Part shown: positions 51,546 to 60,783 of the stretch, one piece after another
Layout: the number at the start of each line of letters is the position of its first letter
Numbering within the stretch: position 1 is the first letter of the stretch
Source: AWTP1-13 sp050248715
GTDB taxonomy: Bacteria; Pseudomonadota; Alphaproteobacteria; Rhizobiales; Hyphomicrobiaceae
DNA length: 64,000 nt
Direction: 5' to 3'
Assembly: GCA_050248715.1 (NCBI GenBank)
Contig: JBFWRV010000012.1
Coordinates: 37,632-101,631, forward strand
The notes under the pieces: generated by a model
Told to the model about the DNA's origin: nothing
The model's database searches: none
Seen by the model: the letters and a program-made list of their open reading frames with translations, nothing else
Translations under genes and position numbers: made by a program

Positions 51546-52220
51546 ATGAAAGCGATGGGCCCGACCCGAATTCCCAACTACCTGCGCCGTGCAAAGAGCC
51601 AAGAAGCCATGCTCGAGGCGGCGCTGCGGCTGTTCGTGCGTAAGGGCTACGGCGCCACCACGGTCGACGAGATTGCGGAGGCGACCGGGCTGACGAAGGG
51701 GGCGGTCTACTTCTATTTCGGCGACAAGGCCGGCCTGCTCGCGGCGCTCATCGGCCGTGCCGAGAGCCAGATCTATGCGCCCATGATCCACCAGATGAAG
51801 GAGGCGGGCGACCCCATCGATCAGATCGTGCAATACCTGCACTGGATCTCGCAGAAGGGCGTCGTGGCGGCGAACCTGCTGTTGCTGCCGATCCTGATCT
51901 CGCTGGAGTTCAAGGGCAAGAATGACGCGATCGTGGGCAGCGTGAGCGGCATCTACGATTCCCTGCACCAGGCGCTCGAGGACACCATCGCCAGAGGCCA
52001 GAAGAGCGGCGTGATCCACCGCAAGGTGCCGCCGCGCGAGATGGCGGCGGTGGTGATATCGCTGACCGACGGAGCCCTGCTCGAGTTCCTTCGCCGCGGC
52101 AAGCGTCTCGACGGGCCGAAGTTCGTGCGCGCCTTGCGCACGACGCTGCTGTCGGGCTTCCTGGCCGCTCCCGCGCCGAAGCAGCAGCGCGGTGAGACGG
52201 CAGCGGGGCGGAGCACATAG
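51546..52220 (+). CDS. TetR/AcrR-family transcriptional regulator
   Basis: A 224-residue TetR protein. The helix-turn-helix covers SQEAMLEAALRLFVRKGYGA, then TGLTKGAVYFYFGDKAGLL. The C-terminal part is a helical ligand domain (LLLLPILISLEFKGKNDAIV). The start at 51546 follows GGGAGGGG by a few bases. It is divergent from the nitroreductase and convergent with the AMACR-like gene, and may control the acyl-CoA locus to its right. Confidence 0.9.
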   Translation: MKAMGPTRIPNYLRRAKSQEAMLEAALRLFVRKGYGATTVDEIAEATGLTKGAVYFYFGDKAGLLAALIGRAESQIYAPMIHQMKEAGDPIDQIVQYLHWISQKGVVAANLLLLPILISLEFKGKNDAIVGSVSGIYDSLHQALEDTIARGQKSGVIHRKVPPREMAAVVISLTDGALLEFLRRGKRLDGPKFVRALRTTLLSGFLAAPAPKQQRGETAAGRST

Positions 52221-52347
52221 CCGTTCCGGGCGCTCCGACCAGGAGGCGCTGCTGCACGGACGAGCAGTCTGCTTGAAACGTGCGCCGGACTTTGGCAGTT
52301 TCATTCGTACCCATAAGTAAGTATCTGTCGATGCACGAGGGTTGCCC

Positions 52348-53496
52348 TCATTGAACAAGCTTCCTCCTTGCAAGGTCCGCGGCCTCTTCCGCCGTGAATC
52401 CCAACCCGCGAAGGATCGCTGCGGAGTGTTCTCCCGTCCGCACGCGCCGGGGAGAGGCCTGCGACGGGGTCCTGTCGAATCGCGGGGCCGGCGCCGGCTG
52501 CACGAGGCCGCCGGCTGTTACCAGGGTACCGCGGGCGCTGATCTGGGGATGAGCGGTAGCCTCACTGGGGCGCAGCACGGGGGCGACGCACGCGTCGGTG
52601 CCCTCAAAGACGGCAGTCCACTCCGCCCGGGTCCGCGACCGGAACGCCTCAGTAAGCTTCCCGCGCGATCGCGACCACGTCGCGGGGTCCATCTGGCGCG
52701 TGCTCAGCTCGGCGTCCGCGGCAAGCCCAAGACCCGCAAGCAGCGCCTCGTAGAACTTTGGCTCGATGGCCCCGACCGCCATGTACTCACCGTCTGCCGT
52801 TTCGTACACGCAGTAGAAGTGGGAGCCGCCGTCGATCGGATTGGCGCCGCGCTCCTCGCTCCAGCGCTTAGCTGCGAGCATCCCGAAGAATTGCGTCATC
52901 AGCGACGTCGCGCCGTCGACCATGGCGGCGTCCACCACCTGTCCCTGGCCCGATCGGGACCGTTCGACGAGGGCAGCGAGGACGCCGACGGCGAGATACA
53001 GCGTGCCGCCGCCGTAGTCGCCAACCAGGTTCAGTGGCGGCACCGGCGGGCCGCCGGGCGTGCCGATCGAGTGCAGCGCGCCGGTGAGCGCGATGTAGTT
53101 GATGTCGTGGCCCGCGGTATGTGCCCAGGGACCCTGCTGTCCCCACCCCGTCATGCGCCCGTAGACCAGGCGCGGGTTGCGTTCCTGGCACACGGCCGGG
53201 CCGAGGCCGAGCCGCTCCATCACGCCCGGCCGGAAGCCCTCAAGAATCACGTCGGCGCGCTCGATGAGGCGCAGCGCGATCTCAATGCCCTGCTTGTCCT
53301 TGAGATCGAGGGCGATCGACTGCTTGCCCCGTCCTGCCGGCTGCAGCCCCTCCTCCATCTCGAGGCCGAGGCCGCCGGGCGCGACGCGATCGATGCGGAC
53401 GACATCGGCGCCCATGTCGGCCAGCATCATCCCGCAGAGGGGAACAGGGCCGATTGCGGCCATCTCGATCACTCTGACACCGGTCAGTGTACCCAT
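52348..53496 (-). CDS. Alpha-methylacyl-CoA racemase-like CoA-transferase family protein
   Basis: A 382-residue class III CoA-transferase family member closest to alpha-methylacyl-CoA racemases. The N-terminus has AAIGPVPLCGMMLADMGADV and VRIDR; the catalytic His/Asp candidates lie in GPWAHTAGHDINYIALTGAL, the racemase-specific region. It should invert the configuration of 2-methyl-branched acyl-CoA thioesters. It is divergent from the carboxyltransferase with 38 bases between the starts, so both are likely controlled together. Confidence 0.88.
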   Translation of the reverse strand: MGTLTGVRVIEMAAIGPVPLCGMMLADMGADVVRIDRVAPGGLGLEMEEGLQPAGRGKQSIALDLKDKQGIEIALRLIERADVILEGFRPGVMERLGLGPAVCQERNPRLVYGRMTGWGQQGPWAHTAGHDINYIALTGALHSIGTPGGPPVPPLNLVGDYGGGTLYLAVGVLAALVERSRSGQGQVVDAAMVDGATSLMTQFFGMLAAKRWSEERGANPIDGGSHFYCVYETADGEYMAVGAIEPKFYEALLAGLGLAADAELSTRQMDPATWSRSRGKLTEAFRSRTRAEWTAVFEGTDACVAPVLRPSEATAHPQISARGTLVTAGGLVQPAPAPRFDRTPSQASPRRVRTGEHSAAILRGLGFTAEEAADLARRKLVQ

Positions 53497-53534
53497 AGCG
53501 TTGTGCTCCAGAAGGCTGTTGCGGGAGGTTGGAA

Positions 53535-55097
53535 ATGAGCTCGGATTGGCCTGCGCTGATTAAGGGCCTGGACGACCGCAGGGCGGCCGCGCAGGTGCAC
53601 GGTGGCCCCGAGGCCGTCGAGCGGTTGCACAACCGCGGCAAGAAGGCGGCGCGGGAGCGCATCGACGCGCTCCTGGACCGCGACAGCTTCAGGGAGATCG
53701 GGCTTCACGCCGAGGGTGTGGTGCAGACCCCCGGCAAGCCGGCCACCACCATCAGGACCGATGCGGTGGTCTGCGGCTGGGGCGAGATTGACGGCCGCCG
53801 CGTCCTGGTCGTGGCCGATGACGGCAGCGTCATGGGCGGAGCGGCCGGTATCGTTAACATCGAGAAGCGCTTCCGCATGCGCCGCATCGCCATCGAGCAG
53901 GGCTATCCCTTTATCGGCCTTTACGAGGGATCGGCGATCCGCTTCCAGGACTCGATGGATGCCGCCATCCTGGCCCGCGTGCCGGCCTTCAAGGAGGTCG
54001 CGGACACGCACGGTGTCTGCCCACAGGTGGCGGCGATCTTCGGCCCCTGTTACGGCCGGCCGCCGTTCGACGTGCTGTGCTCGGACTTTGGCGTCATGGC
54101 CAAGGGCACGGGGTTCCTCGGCCTCTCCGGTCCGTCGCTGGTGCAGGGCGGGCTTGGCGAGATCGCCGACATCAACGAGCTGTCCGGCCCCGAGATGCAC
54201 GCACTGACCACGGGCCTGGTCGACCGCGTCGGCGCCGACGAGACCGAGACCCTGGCTCTCATCCGGAAGTTCCTTTCCTTCATGCCGCCGAATGCCTGGA
54301 CGCTGCCGCCCCGCGGTGAAGACGGCAAGGGCAAGGCAGATGCGGCTGCCGACCTGGAGCGACTCGTGCCAACCGATTTCCGCAAGCCCTACGACATGAG
54401 AAAAGTGGTTGCCGCTCTGGGCGACGACGGCGATTTCTTCGAGTACAAGCCGGACTTCGGCACCTCGCTCATCACCTGCCTCGCTCGCCTCGGTGGCCAG
54501 GGCGTCGGCATCGTCGCCAGCCAGCCCCTGAAGCGCGGCGGCGTGCTCGACTGGGCCGCCAGCATGAAGGGCCGCCGCTTCGTCAGCGTGTGCGACCAGT
54601 TCCACATCCCGCTCGTGTTTCTGCAGGACCAGCCCGGATTCCTGCCGGGCAAGCAATCGGAGGCGGCCAACATCCTCTACTGGGCCGGCACGTTTCTCAT
54701 GGCGGTGCAGAAGGCGACCGTGCCCAAGCTCACCGTGGTGCTGCGCAAATCGCACGGCGCGGCGCTGTGGGCGATGGGGGTGGGCGGAGAGTACAACGAC
54801 GGTGCCGACCTGGTCGCGGCCTGGCCGAGCGCCGTGATGACCGGCACCGGGCCGTCGTCGGCGGTGTTCACCGTCCACAGCAAGGAGCTCAAGGCCGCGA
54901 CGGACCCGCAGCGGTTGCAGCAGGAGCTGGAGTCCAACTATACGCAGACCGGCTCGATCTACCGCGCGGCAGCGGCCTTCGGCGTGCACGCCATCATCGC
55001 GCCGGGCGAGACGCGCGCTTGGCTCATCGACGCCCTTGCGCTTGCCAGCGGCAAGCTCGGCCGCAACCTGCAGCCCAAGACGCCCCTGTTCCCCTGA
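53535..55097 (+). CDS. Acyl-CoA carboxylase carboxyltransferase (beta) subunit-like
   Basis: A 520-residue crotonase-fold carboxyltransferase of the PccB/MccB/decarboxylase-alpha type. The N-terminal half holds KKAARERIDALLDRDSFREI and VVADDGSVMGGAAGI; the C-terminal half holds IPLVFLQDQPGFLPGKQSE and KLTVVLRKSHGAALWAMG. The enzyme moves carboxyl groups between biotin and an acyl-CoA. No biotin carboxylase or biotin carrier gene lies in the window, so its partner must be elsewhere or it belongs to a different reaction type. ATG at 53535, with GGGAGG upstream. Confidence 0.86.
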   Translation: MSSDWPALIKGLDDRRAAAQVHGGPEAVERLHNRGKKAARERIDALLDRDSFREIGLHAEGVVQTPGKPATTIRTDAVVCGWGEIDGRRVLVVADDGSVMGGAAGIVNIEKRFRMRRIAIEQGYPFIGLYEGSAIRFQDSMDAAILARVPAFKEVADTHGVCPQVAAIFGPCYGRPPFDVLCSDFGVMAKGTGFLGLSGPSLVQGGLGEIADINELSGPEMHALTTGLVDRVGADETETLALIRKFLSFMPPNAWTLPPRGEDGKGKADAAADLERLVPTDFRKPYDMRKVVAALGDDGDFFEYKPDFGTSLITCLARLGGQGVGIVASQPLKRGGVLDWAASMKGRRFVSVCDQFHIPLVFLQDQPGFLPGKQSEAANILYWAGTFLMAVQKATVPKLTVVLRKSHGAALWAMGVGGEYNDGADLVAAWPSAVMTGTGPSSAVFTVHSKELKAATDPQRLQQELESNYTQTGSIYRAAAAFGVHAIIAPGETRAWLIDALALASGKLGRNLQPKTPLFP

Positions 55098-55122
55098 GCG
55101 CATGGCAGCAGCCGAGCTGCCG

Positions 55123-55941
55123 TCACGCGCCAGTGAACCGGGGGGATCGCTTCTCGAGCACCGCAAGCACGCCCTCGTAGTGGTCTTTCGACAGCAGGCA
55201 CTGCGTTTGCAGCAGCGCCTCGTGGGAGAGGACCTGATCGTAGGCGGCGCCCATGTGCTGGTACATGGCGCGCTTGCTGGTGCGGATCGACAGCGGCGGC
55301 TGACGGGCGATCTCCTCGCCGAACTCCTGTGCCATGGGCTCGAGCTGCTCGCGGTCGGCTACCTTGTTCAAGAGGCCGCGCTGCAGCGCTTCCTCCGCGG
55401 TGAACGTGGTCCCCGTCACCATCATCTGCAGCGCGACCGCCGGCCCGACGAGGCGCGGCAGGTTCTGCGTCAGCCCCATGGTGGCGGCGCTGGCACCGAC
55501 GCGGGCAAAGCCGATGCTGAACTTCACGTGCCTGGCGGCAATGCGCATGTCGCAACCGATCGCCATGGCAAAGCCGGCGCCGACGGCCGGGCCGTTGATG
55601 ACGGCGACCACGGGCCAGGGGAACAGGCGGATGCGGGCTGCGAGCCGGCCAAGCTCGTCGAGCATGGCTCGCACGTCGCTGGACGCCTCGGTCGGTTGCC
55701 GCTTGGCGTTCTGCTCCCATCCGGCCTTGAACTGATTGAGGTCACCGCCGGCGCAGAAGTAGTTGCCGGCGCCGGTAATCATCAGTGCCAGCATGTCGTG
55801 CTGAGTCTCGGCCCAGTCCATGGCCGCGTGCATGCTGGTGATCATCTCGCCCTTGATGGCGTTGTAGCCCTCGGGCCGGTTGAGCGTGATCCAGCCGACG
55901 CGGGATTGCTGCCTTACGATGACGCTGCCGATCTCATGCAT
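55123..55941 (-). CDS. Enoyl-CoA hydratase/isomerase family protein
   Basis: A 272-residue crotonase. RVGWITLNRPEGYNAIKGEM starts the fold, the first oxyanion-hole segment is GAGNYFCAGGDLNQF, and the second is GPAVGAGFAMAIGCDMRIAA. Where classical hydratases carry a catalytic Glu pair, the segment ASAATMGLTQNLPRLVG shows no clear Glu, so isomerase or lyase activity is possible. The start overlaps the stop of the acyl-CoA synthetase gene by 8 bases, showing tight coupling. Confidence 0.88.
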   Translation of the reverse strand: MHEIGSVIVRQQSRVGWITLNRPEGYNAIKGEMITSMHAAMDWAETQHDMLALMITGAGNYFCAGGDLNQFKAGWEQNAKRQPTEASSDVRAMLDELGRLAARIRLFPWPVVAVINGPAVGAGFAMAIGCDMRIAARHVKFSIGFARVGASAATMGLTQNLPRLVGPAVALQMMVTGTTFTAEEALQRGLLNKVADREQLEPMAQEFGEEIARQPPLSIRTSKRAMYQHMGAAYDQVLSHEALLQTQCLLSKDHYEGVLAVLEKRSPRFTGA

Positions 55942-57418
55942 GGCGGTTCTTGCCCATCTCTCTCAGCATCTTGCGGTTGATCTTGCCGGTCGCGCCCCGC
56001 GGCAGGGTGGCGACGAACTCGATCGCGGAGGGGACCTTGTACTTGGCGAGCTGCCGCCGGCATTCCTCCTCGATCGCGGACTCCGACAGCGCTGTACCCT
56101 CGGTGGGCACGACGAAGGCGACGACCTTCTCGCCCAGGTCCCGATCGGGGACGCCGACCACTCCCGCCTCCAGCACGCCGGGGCAGGAGAGAATCACGGC
56201 CTCGACCTCGCTCGGCAGGACGTTGAAACCGCTGCGCTTGATCAGCTCCTTGCGGCGGTCGACGATGTAGATGTAGCCGTCGGCATCCTGCCTGACCAGG
56301 TCGCCGGTCCAGAACCAGCCGTCCTTGAGGACCTCGGCCGTGATCTGCGCGTTGCGGAAGTAGCCGAGGAAGTTGTACGGCGTCCGGCACACGAGCTCGC
56401 CGATCTCACCGGGTGTCACGTCGCCGCCGGCGTCGTCCAGGATGCGCAGCTCGATGCTGTCGAGCTTGCGCCCACAGGACAGGGGCCGGCTTCGCCCGTC
56501 GGTACCAAATATGTGCGACACCGTGTGCGGCGTCTCGGTCAGTCCATAGAGATCGAAGAGCGGGGCGCCGAAGCGGGCGAAGAACGCATCGTCCAGATCA
56601 CGCGGCAGCACGTCCCCTGCGGTCAGGCCCGCGCGCAAGCGGCCGGGGCCGCCCGCCGCCGGCAAGGCAAGCACGGCGCGGTACATGTTCGGCACGCCGA
56701 GCATCACGGTGAGGTTGCCGGACTGGACCGCTGCCGCCACGGCCTCCGCATCGAAGCGGCGCTGCAGCAGCATCTGCGCGCCCCGCTTGGTGCCCGACAG
56801 CCACCCGACGATGGACGCATACACGAACGCCAGCGGCATGCTGAGGAGGAGGATGTCGTCGGGCCGATAGTCCCATGTCCGCCCGACCAGCTCGGCCACG
56901 CGGCTCAGGTTGCGGCTGGAGTGGATAATGCCCTTGGGCTGGCCGGTGCTGCCGGAGGAAAAGTAGATGGCCGCTGGCAGCTCGCTGTCCTCCTCATAGG
57001 ACGGTGTCCAGCCGTGCGGGCCCGGCGGCAGGCTCGCGGTCTGCGGCAGGGCGAAGACCTTGGGATTGCCCGCCGTCGCATCGGTCGCGCCAGCAAGCTC
57101 GGAGTCGAACACCAGCAGCGAAAGGTCGGCGGCGGCAAGCACGTTCCTGATCTCGGAGGGCGTGTAGGCCGGGTTGATCGGAACGGCGACCGCACCGACC
57201 CGCGAGATCGCCACGTGCCAGAACAGCCACTCCGGGCGGTTGCCGACGAGGCAGCCGACCCGGTCGCCGCTACCGATCCCGCGCGCCCTGAGCTCGGCCG
57301 CGGGAGTGCTCGACGCCTGCCAGAGCTCGGCGAAGGTCCACGTGCGCCCCTCGAAGCTGAGGGCGCATGCGTTGCCCCAGCGCTCCTTTGCCTGCCACAG
57401 CGTGTGGGCAGCAGCCAT
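55934..57418 (-). CDS. AMP-dependent acyl-CoA synthetase
   Basis: A 494-residue ANL-superfamily ligase that activates a carboxylic acid with ATP and CoA. The P-loop-like motif is YFSSGSTGQPKGI, the A5 motif is LYGLTETPHTVS, the hinge is WFWTGDLVRQDADGYIYIVDRRKE, and the adenylation Lys lies in LPRGATGKINRKML. It could convert the compound imported by the adjacent Liv-type transporter to its CoA ester. The ATG at 57418 has GGAG 8 bases upstream; a GTG at 57427 would add three residues. Confidence 0.92.
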   Translation of the reverse strand: MAAAHTLWQAKERWGNACALSFEGRTWTFAELWQASSTPAAELRARGIGSGDRVGCLVGNRPEWLFWHVAISRVGAVAVPINPAYTPSEIRNVLAAADLSLLVFDSELAGATDATAGNPKVFALPQTASLPPGPHGWTPSYEEDSELPAAIYFSSGSTGQPKGIIHSSRNLSRVAELVGRTWDYRPDDILLLSMPLAFVYASIVGWLSGTKRGAQMLLQRRFDAEAVAAAVQSGNLTVMLGVPNMYRAVLALPAAGGPGRLRAGLTAGDVLPRDLDDAFFARFGAPLFDLYGLTETPHTVSHIFGTDGRSRPLSCGRKLDSIELRILDDAGGDVTPGEIGELVCRTPYNFLGYFRNAQITAEVLKDGWFWTGDLVRQDADGYIYIVDRRKELIKRSGFNVLPSEVEAVILSCPGVLEAGVVGVPDRDLGEKVVAFVVPTEGTALSESAIEEECRRQLAKYKVPSAIEFVATLPRGATGKINRKMLREMGKNRHA

Positions 57419-57463
57419 CGCTAGCACTCCGTCACTTTCGCCACTTCCACCGCGCCCTTTCCA

Positions 57464-58162
57464 TCACGACACGCCCAGCAGACGGCGGCCAAGGTCCTTG
57501 TCCGCGGCGAACTCGGCGCAGGGGCCCTCGTAGACGATTCTGCCCTTGTTGATGACGTATGCACGGTTCGAGAGCGCCAGGGCCATGGAAAGGTTCTGCT
57601 CGACCAGCAGCACTGACATGCCGGAGGCGTGCAGGTCGCGAATGATCTGGCGCACGACGCCGACCAATGCCGGCGCCAGCCCCTGCGAGGGCTCGTCCAG
57701 CAGCAACAGGGTGGGATTGGATAGGGCGGCGCGCGCAATCGCCAGCATCTGCTGCTCGCCGCCGCTCATGCTGGTGCCGATCTGTTTGCGGCGCTCCTTC
57801 AGGCGCGGGAAATGCCGCCACACCTTCTCGAGGTCCCATGCGCCCTTCCGGGTCGCCGCCCAGACGGCCACCCGCAGGTTCTCCTCCACGGTCAGCCCTT
57901 CGACAATCCGCCGATCCTCCGGCACCAGGGCCAGCCCAGCCCGCGACCGCTTCCAAGCCGGGAGCGCCGAGAGCTCGGTGCCCGCCAGCTTCACCGAGCC
58001 GGTCTGGCGGGTGAGGCCGATGATGGTCCGCATGGTCGTCGTCTTACCCACGCCGTTGCGGCCGAGCAGGGTCACGACCTCGCCCTCGCCGACGCGCATG
58101 TCGACGCCCTGCAGAACATGGCTCTCGCCGTAGTAGGCGTGAACGTCGACGAGCTCTAGCAC
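57464..58162 (-). CDS. livF: Branched-chain amino acid-type ABC transporter, ATPase LivF
   Basis: A 232-residue ATPase with Walker A GRNGVGKTT, Q-loop area RAGLALVPEDRRI, signature MSGGEQQMLAIARA and Walker B LLLLDEPSQGLAP. It is the LivF-like half of the ATPase pair. Its start overlaps the livG stop by 7 bases. Transporters of this family take up leucine-type amino acids, but also urea, amides or aromatic acids. Confidence 0.93.
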   Translation of the reverse strand: MLELVDVHAYYGESHVLQGVDMRVGEGEVVTLLGRNGVGKTTTMRTIIGLTRQTGSVKLAGTELSALPAWKRSRAGLALVPEDRRIVEGLTVEENLRVAVWAATRKGAWDLEKVWRHFPRLKERRKQIGTSMSGGEQQMLAIARAALSNPTLLLLDEPSQGLAPALVGVVRQIIRDLHASGMSVLLVEQNLSMALALSNRAYVINKGRIVYEGPCAEFAADKDLGRRLLGVS

Positions 58163-58911
58163 GGCGGTTCGGTGCCCAGGTATGCGGCCTGCACCGACGG
58201 GTCGCTCTTGACCGCCTCGGGAGTGCCAACGGCGATGAGCTCCCCGAAGTTGAGAACCGCGATGCGGTCGGCGATGGTCAGCACGACGTCCATGTCGTGC
58301 TCGATCAGCAGCATGGTGAGGTTGCCCTTCATGCCGGCGAAGAGGTGCACGGCGTGCTCTGTCTCCGTCGGCCCCATGCCGGCCAGCGGCTCGTCGAGGA
58401 GGAGGATCTGCGGCCCGCTGCCGAGCGCGATGGCGATCTCGGCCATGCGCTGGTCGCCGTGGGACAGCTTGTTGACTGGCAGGTTTGCGTGCTCCTCCAG
58501 GCCGACGCGGCGCAGGACGTCGTCCACGCGGGCCGCAACCTCGCCGTAGGCGTCGAGCCTGCGGTGCACGGGATAGCCGCCCACCATCGTTGCCTGGACG
58601 GCCAGGCGCACGTTCTCGCGCACCGTCAGCTCCCAGAACAGGTTGGTGCGCTGGAAGGTGCGGGCCATGCCGATCGCCGGCAGCGCATGCGGCGGCAGCC
58701 GGGTGATATCGCGCCCTGCGAACGTGACCGTACCCTCCGAGGGGTCGAGGTGCCGCGACAGCATGTTGAAGAAGGTGGTCTTGCCGGCTCCGTTCGGGCC
58801 GATGATGGCGAGCAGCTCGCCGGCACGGACATCGAGGCTGACGCGCTTGACAGCGTGGAGGCCGCCGAAGCGGCGGCTGAGGTCATGGGTGGCGAGCAAG
58901 GGAGCGTGCAC
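58156..58911 (-). CDS. livG: Branched-chain amino acid-type ABC transporter, ATPase LivG
   Basis: A 251-residue ATPase with Walker A GPNGAGKTTFFNML, the LivG-type insertion GRDITRLPPHALPAIGMART, signature LSHGDQRMAEIA and Walker B ILLLDEPLAGMGPTE. Its GTG start lies 1 base after the livM stop. It pairs with LivF. Confidence 0.93.
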   Translation of the reverse strand: MHAPLLATHDLSRRFGGLHAVKRVSLDVRAGELLAIIGPNGAGKTTFFNMLSRHLDPSEGTVTFAGRDITRLPPHALPAIGMARTFQRTNLFWELTVRENVRLAVQATMVGGYPVHRRLDAYGEVAARVDDVLRRVGLEEHANLPVNKLSHGDQRMAEIAIALGSGPQILLLDEPLAGMGPTETEHAVHLFAGMKGNLTMLLIEHDMDVVLTIADRIAVLNFGELIAVGTPEAVKSDPSVQAAYLGTEPPC

Positions 58912-58912
58912 G

Positions 58913-59887
58913 TCAGCGCCTCATCGCCCGCAACAGATCGAGCAGGCCGCGCCCGTGCATGAAGCGCACGGCCAGAATGAAGATGATGCCGAGCGGCAGC
59001 ATCCAGTATTGCGTGTAGGTGCTGAGCACCTCCTGCAGAACGACGAACACGGCAGCTCCGAGAAACGGCCCATACAGCGTGCCGATGCCACCCAGGATGG
59101 TCATCAGCAGCACCTGACCGGAGGCGGACCAGTGCAGCAGGTCCGGTGCGGCAAAGCCGCGAAAGAGCACGTACAGTGACCCCGCCAGTCCAGCCGTCGC
59201 GCCGGCCACGACGAAGGCGAGCAGCCGATGCCTGTGGACGTCGATGCCGATGCTCTCGGCGCGGACCGCGTTCTGCCGCACGGCCTGCAGGGCGGCGCCG
59301 ACCGGCGAGGCCAGAAAGCGCGACAGGGCCAGATAGACGCACAGCACCAGCACCAGCGCCAGGTAGTAGAACTGCGCGGCGCCTTGCAGATCGAGCCGGA
59401 CCACGCCGAGGTCGAGAGGCGGCCGGCTGACGGTGAGGCCGTCGTCTCCGCCCGTCAGCTTCGACCAGCGCCACACGGTGGTAAACACCATCATGGAGAA
59501 GGCGAGTGTCACCAGCGCGAAAGCGATACCCGACAGGCGGACGATGACAATGCCGACCAGTAGTGCGGCGACGGCTGCGACGGCGACGCCGGCGAGCAGG
59601 GCCGGCGCCATGCTGAGGCCCAGCTTGGCGATCAGCAGCCCAGTGGTGTAGACGCCAAGCCCGAAGAAGGCCGCGTGCCCGAACGAGACGAGCCCGGTGA
59701 AGCCGATCAGGACATTGAGACTGGCAGCCCAGAGGCCGAGCAGCCCCACTTCGACCGCAAGGTTGACGTAGAAGCGCGACGGGCTGATCAGCGGCACGAG
59801 CGCCAGCATGGCGACTACGCCGACCAGCAGCCAGCCATCTCGGAGGCGCACGCGGGTAGCGGCGGGCAGGCTCTCAATGGCCATCAT
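58913..59887 (-). CDS. livM: Branched-chain amino acid-type ABC transporter, permease LivM
   Basis: A 324-residue permease with about ten membrane helices. LNVLIGFTGLVSFGHAAFFGLGVY is typical of LivM (the part LVSFGHAAFFGLG is the family signature), followed by QNAVRAESIGIDVHRHRLLA, the ATPase contact segment. Its start overlaps livH by 14 bases. Confidence 0.93.
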   Translation of the reverse strand: MMAIESLPAATRVRLRDGWLLVGVVAMLALVPLISPSRFYVNLAVEVGLLGLWAASLNVLIGFTGLVSFGHAAFFGLGVYTTGLLIAKLGLSMAPALLAGVAVAAVAALLVGIVIVRLSGIAFALVTLAFSMMVFTTVWRWSKLTGGDDGLTVSRPPLDLGVVRLDLQGAAQFYYLALVLVLCVYLALSRFLASPVGAALQAVRQNAVRAESIGIDVHRHRLLAFVVAGATAGLAGSLYVLFRGFAAPDLLHWSASGQVLLMTILGGIGTLYGPFLGAAVFVVLQEVLSTYTQYWMLPLGIIFILAVRFMHGRGLLDLLRAMRR

Positions 59888-60764
59888 CGAGGCGCCCCAG
59901 GTTGAGCAGGCCGCGTGGCCGCACCAGCAGGACGAGGCCCATCATTGCGAAGACGACGACGAGGGCGAACTCGGGCATCACGACGGCGCCGAGAGTCTGC
60001 ACCTGCCCGACCAGGAGCGAGGCGACGATGGTGCCGCGCAGGCTGCCCAGGCCTCCGAGCACCAGCACCACGAACGCATCGATAATGATGTTATGGCCCA
60101 TGGCGGGATAGATCGTGAGCATGGGCGCGGCGACCAGTCCGCTGAGCGCCGTCAGGGCCGACCCGAGCGCGAACACCAGCATGAACAGGCGCGAGGTGTT
60201 CACGCCCATGACCTCGAGCGTCTCGCGGTCGGAGCTGGCGGCCCGGATGACCGTGCCGAGATCGGTCTTCTCGAGAAACAGGAACAGCAGCAGCGCCACG
60301 GCGATGCCCAGGCCGATCACAAAGATGCGGTAGGCCGGATAGACGACGCTGCCGATGCGAATAGTCCCCGAAAGCCAGTCGGGCGCGTTGATCGAGTAGG
60401 GGTTGGAGCCCCACAGGATGCGCGCTGTCTCGTCGAGCACCAGCGTCAGTCCGAACGTCAGCAGCAGCGTGAGGATGACGGGCTGACTTCGCATCGGCTG
60501 GATCAATGTCCGCTCGATGCCTATGCCGACGATGGCGATCACGATGGGCGCGACCAGCAGCGCCAGCCAGAACTGGCCGGTGAGGGACAGCACGCCCATG
60601 CCGACGTAAGCCCCCCACATGTAGAGGCTGCCATGGGCGAAGTTCACGACGAGCAGGATTCCGAAGATGATCGTCAGGCCGAGCGTGATCAGCATGAGCA
60701 GGACGCTCATGACGAGCCCGTTCAGGATCTGGATCGCCCAGAATGTGGCGTCGCCGGGAATCAT
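59874..60764 (-). CDS. livH: Branched-chain amino acid-type ABC transporter, permease LivH
   Basis: A 296-residue permease with eight to nine membrane helices. The N-terminal LLMLITLGLTIIFGILLVVN followed by FAHGSLYMWGAYVG is the LivH signature. The cytoplasmic RAASSDRETLEVMGVNTSRL contacts the ATPases. It is the first permease gene after the binding protein gene, 19 bases from it. Confidence 0.93.
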   Translation of the reverse strand: MIPGDATFWAIQILNGLVMSVLLMLITLGLTIIFGILLVVNFAHGSLYMWGAYVGMGVLSLTGQFWLALLVAPIVIAIVGIGIERTLIQPMRSQPVILTLLLTFGLTLVLDETARILWGSNPYSINAPDWLSGTIRIGSVVYPAYRIFVIGLGIAVALLLFLFLEKTDLGTVIRAASSDRETLEVMGVNTSRLFMLVFALGSALTALSGLVAAPMLTIYPAMGHNIIIDAFVVLVLGGLGSLRGTIVASLLVGQVQTLGAVVMPEFALVVVFAMMGLVLLVRPRGLLNLGRLDDGH

Positions 60765-60783
60765 GGCGTGGCCGGGCGGAGAC